Assembly: GCA_937927875.1 (NCBI GenBank)
Contig: CALEYV010000065.1
Location: forward strand, 1 to 23,814
Direction of reading: 5' to 3'
Origin: an uncultured Actinomycetes bacterium
Lineage (GTDB): Bacteria > Actinomycetota > Acidimicrobiia > IMCC26256 > PALSA-555
DNA: 23,814 nucleotides
The first letter of the stretch is position 1. Each line of letters opens with the position of its first letter. Positions 22,061 through 23,814 of the stretch are shown here, one piece after another. The notes beneath the pieces were generated by a model. It was given only the letters and a program-made list of their open reading frames with translations, was not told the DNA's origin and did no database searches. The position numbers were made by a program, and so were the translations under genes.

Positions 22061-23814
22061 ATGCCGATCGGAATCTCGGACGAGCACCTCGCGCTGCACG
22101 ACGCCGTGCGCGGCTGGTGCGAGCGTCACTGCCCCCCGTCGGTCCCGCGGTCGCTCCTCGACGCCGACGTCGAGCCGCTCCCGCCGTTCTGGTCCGAGCT
22201 GGCCGGGCAGGGCTGGCTCAGCCTCCACGTGCCCGAGGAGCACGGCGGATCCGGGTACGGCGTCCCCGAGCTGGCGGTCGTGCTGGAGGAGCTGGGCCAG
22301 GTCGTCGCGCCGGGGCCGGCGCTCTCGACGGTCCTCGCGGCCGCGCTGGTGGCGCGCGGCGGCAACGAGGCACTCGCCAAGCGCCTGCTCCCGGCGCTCG
22401 CCAGCGGCGCGACCGTCGGCACGGTCGCGCTCGAGACCGAGGCGGGGCTGACCGGCGTCGAGCACCAGGACGGCCTGCACGTGGAGGGCCGCGTCCGCCC
22501 CGTGCTCTCCGCGCACCTCGCCGACCTCGTGCTGGCGCCGGTCGCCGTCGACGGCGCCGAGGTCTGGTGCGCGCTCGACGTCGCGGCCGACCAGCACCAG
22601 GAGCTGCCGAGCGTCGACCTGACCCGACGGGTCGGCGAGATCGGCGTGGACACCGTCGTCGCCCCCGACCGGCAGCTCCCCGCGCTCGACGCCGACACCG
22701 TCCGCGACGTCGCCGCGCTGCTCGACGCGGCCGAGGCGGTCGGCGTCGCGCAGTGGTGCGTCACCACCGCCGCCGAGCACGCCAAGACCCGGGTGCAGTT
22801 CGGACGCCCGATCGGGCAGTTCCAGGGCGTCAAGCACCGCTGCGCCGACATGGTCTGCCGGGTCGAGCTCGCACGCGCCGCGGCGTGGGACGCGGCCCGA
22901 GCCCTCGACGCCGACGGCGCCTCGCTCGCGGCCGCGGCCGCGATCGCGCTCGCCCTCGACGCCGCGTTCTCGAACGCCAAGGACTGCATCCAGGTCCTCG
23001 GCGGCATCGGCTTCACCTGGGAGCACGACGCCCACCTGTACCTCCGACGGGCGATGTCGCTCCGCTCCCTGCTCGGCGTCGAGGACGGGTGGCGGGCCCG
23101 GGCGGCCGAGCTGGCACGAGGCGGCGTCCGACGCACCCTGGACCTCGATCTCGGCGCAGCCGGCGACGCCCAGCGCGCCGAGGTGCGCGCCTTCCTCGAG
23201 ACCGTGAAGGACCTGCCGGCCGACGAGCAGCGGCGGCGGGTCGCCGACGCCGGGTACCTCATGCCCACGTGGCCGAAGCCGTGGGGACGCGACGCCAAGG
23301 CCGCCGAGCAGCTCATCATCAGCGAGGAGTTCCGGCAGGCCAAGGTGCCGCGGCCCGGCATCATGGTCGGCAGCTGGGCCCTCCCGCCCGTGATCGTCTA
23401 CGGCACCGCCGAGCAGCAGGCCCGGTGGATCCCGCCGACGCTGTACGGCGAGATCGTGTGGTGCCAGCTGTTCAGCGAGCCCGGCGCCGGGTCCGACCTG
23501 GCCAGCCTCACCACCAAGGCGACGAAGGTGGAGGGCGGGTGGCTGCTCAACGGCCAGAAGGTCTGGACGTCGATGGCGCACGTGGCCCACTGGGGCATCC
23601 TGCTGGCGCGCAGCGACCCCGACCGGCCCAAGCACGACGGCATCTCCTGCTTCATGGTCGACATGCGCACGACGCCCGGGCTCGAGGTGCGGCCGCTGCG
23701 GGAGCTGACCGGCGAGTCCATGTTCAACGAGGTGTTCTTCGACGACGCCTTCGTGCCCGACGACTGCCTCGTCGGCGCCGCGGGCGACGGCTGGCGGGCG
23801 GCGCGCACGACGCT
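22061..23814 (+). CDS. Fused tandem acyl-CoA dehydrogenase (FadE34/FadE6 type), cut by window end
   Basis: 584 residues are visible from ATG 22061; the gene runs off the window. The first half is a full ACAD-like unit ending in KTRVQFGRPIGQFQGVKHRCADM and QVLGGIGFTWEHDAHLYLRRA (about 248-335). A second ACAD unit starts near 385 and shows YLMPTWPKPWGRDA, then CQLFSEPGAGSDLASL (about 467-482) and NGQKVWTSMAHVAHWGILLAR. Two units in one chain are typical of mycobacterial FadE34/FadE6-like enzymes, where the fusion replaces an alpha2beta2 pair acting on steroid side-chain or bulky acyl-CoAs. The substrate here is unproven. The first unit lacks the usual YEGT glutamate position (HLYLRRA instead), so one half may be non-catalytic. 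Confidence 0.9.
   Translation, partial: MPIGISDEHLALHDAVRGWCERHCPPSVPRSLLDADVEPLPPFWSELAGQGWLSLHVPEEHGGSGYGVPELAVVLEELGQVVAPGPALSTVLAAALVARGGNEALAKRLLPALASGATVGTVALETEAGLTGVEHQDGLHVEGRVRPVLSAHLADLVLAPVAVDGAEVWCALDVAADQHQELPSVDLTRRVGEIGVDTVVAPDRQLPALDADTVRDVAALLDAAEAVGVAQWCVTTAAEHAKTRVQFGRPIGQFQGVKHRCADMVCRVELARAAAWDAARALDADGASLAAAAAIALALDAAFSNAKDCIQVLGGIGFTWEHDAHLYLRRAMSLRSLLGVEDGWRARAAELARGGVRRTLDLDLGAAGDAQRAEVRAFLETVKDLPADEQRRRVADAGYLMPTWPKPWGRDAKAAEQLIISEEFRQAKVPRPGIMVGSWALPPVIVYGTAEQQARWIPPTLYGEIVWCQLFSEPGAGSDLASLTTKATKVEGGWLLNGQKVWTSMAHVAHWGILLARSDPDRPKHDGISCFMVDMRTTPGLEVRPLRELTGESMFNEVFFDDAFVPDDCLVGAAGDGWRAARTT

Noticed and set aside
1..23814. CRISPR arrays, tRNA/rRNA genes, insertion sequences, att sites, phage or defence genes
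   Set aside because: No repeated spacer pattern, tRNA-like cloverleaf, transposase/integrase motif or compositional break was seen in reading both strands; gene density and composition are uniform.

Overview
The window is very G+C-rich, densely coding DNA, most likely from an actinomycete. Acidimicrobiia or a related Actinomycetota lineage is my inference; no rRNA or other marker is present. The reasons are the strong GC bias at third positions, frequent GTG starts, start/stop overlaps of the GTGA and ATGA type, and many starts with a TANNNT -10 box only 6-9 nt upstream (leaderless mRNAs). Gene content agrees: an F420-type luciferase-like oxidoreductase, an actinobacterial HisN-like phosphatase, an FAS1-like MaoC protein and a P450 with a 3Fe-4S ferredoxin. 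I see no rRNA, tRNA, CRISPR, transposase, phage gene or integrase. It reads as ordinary chromosome rich in CoA-thioester (lipid, steroid or organic-acid type) catabolism.

Left part (1-4916). A minus-strand group runs from a truncated thiamine-diphosphate-enzyme-like protein (2280-1342) through an SDR (1319-522) to an amidohydrolase cut by the window edge (470-1). Divergently, a tightly overlapped plus-strand operon encodes a NIPSNAP-like double-domain protein, a family III CoA-transferase (CaiB/BaiF) and a TetR regulator (2342-4916). The TetR gene overlaps the 3' end of a convergent Ppx/GppA phosphatase by 25 bp.

Centre-left (4892-12180). The Ppx/GppA gene shares a short divergent promoter with an aldehyde dehydrogenase. 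Downstream are a small unknown protein with a probable TTG start, a class II aldolase/adducin protein and a small exported protein. Two divergent SDR genes follow, then an F420-type LLM oxidoreductase.

Centre-right (12215-18416). A minus-strand run encodes an acyl-CoA synthetase, a single-hotdog MaoC-like protein, a VOC protein, an AMP-ligase-like protein with a degenerate P-loop and no A10 lysine, and a DUF2889 protein. A thiolase diverges from the first synthetase. The 102-bp gap between them holds a perfect 8+8 bp palindrome placed against both putative -10 boxes, a good operator candidate.

Right part (18458-23814). A HisN-like phosphatase overlaps an FGGY sugar kinase. A P450 with its own leaderless promoter is followed 3 bp later by its likely 3Fe-4S ferredoxin. 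After a GC hairpin comes a tandem-domain acyl-CoA dehydrogenase of the FadE34/FadE6 type, cut by the right edge. Synthetases/CoA-transferase (activation), dehydrogenase, MaoC protein, SDRs and thiolase could together supply most beta-oxidation steps, with P450-ferredoxin adding hydroxylation. The actual substrate cannot be read from the sequence.
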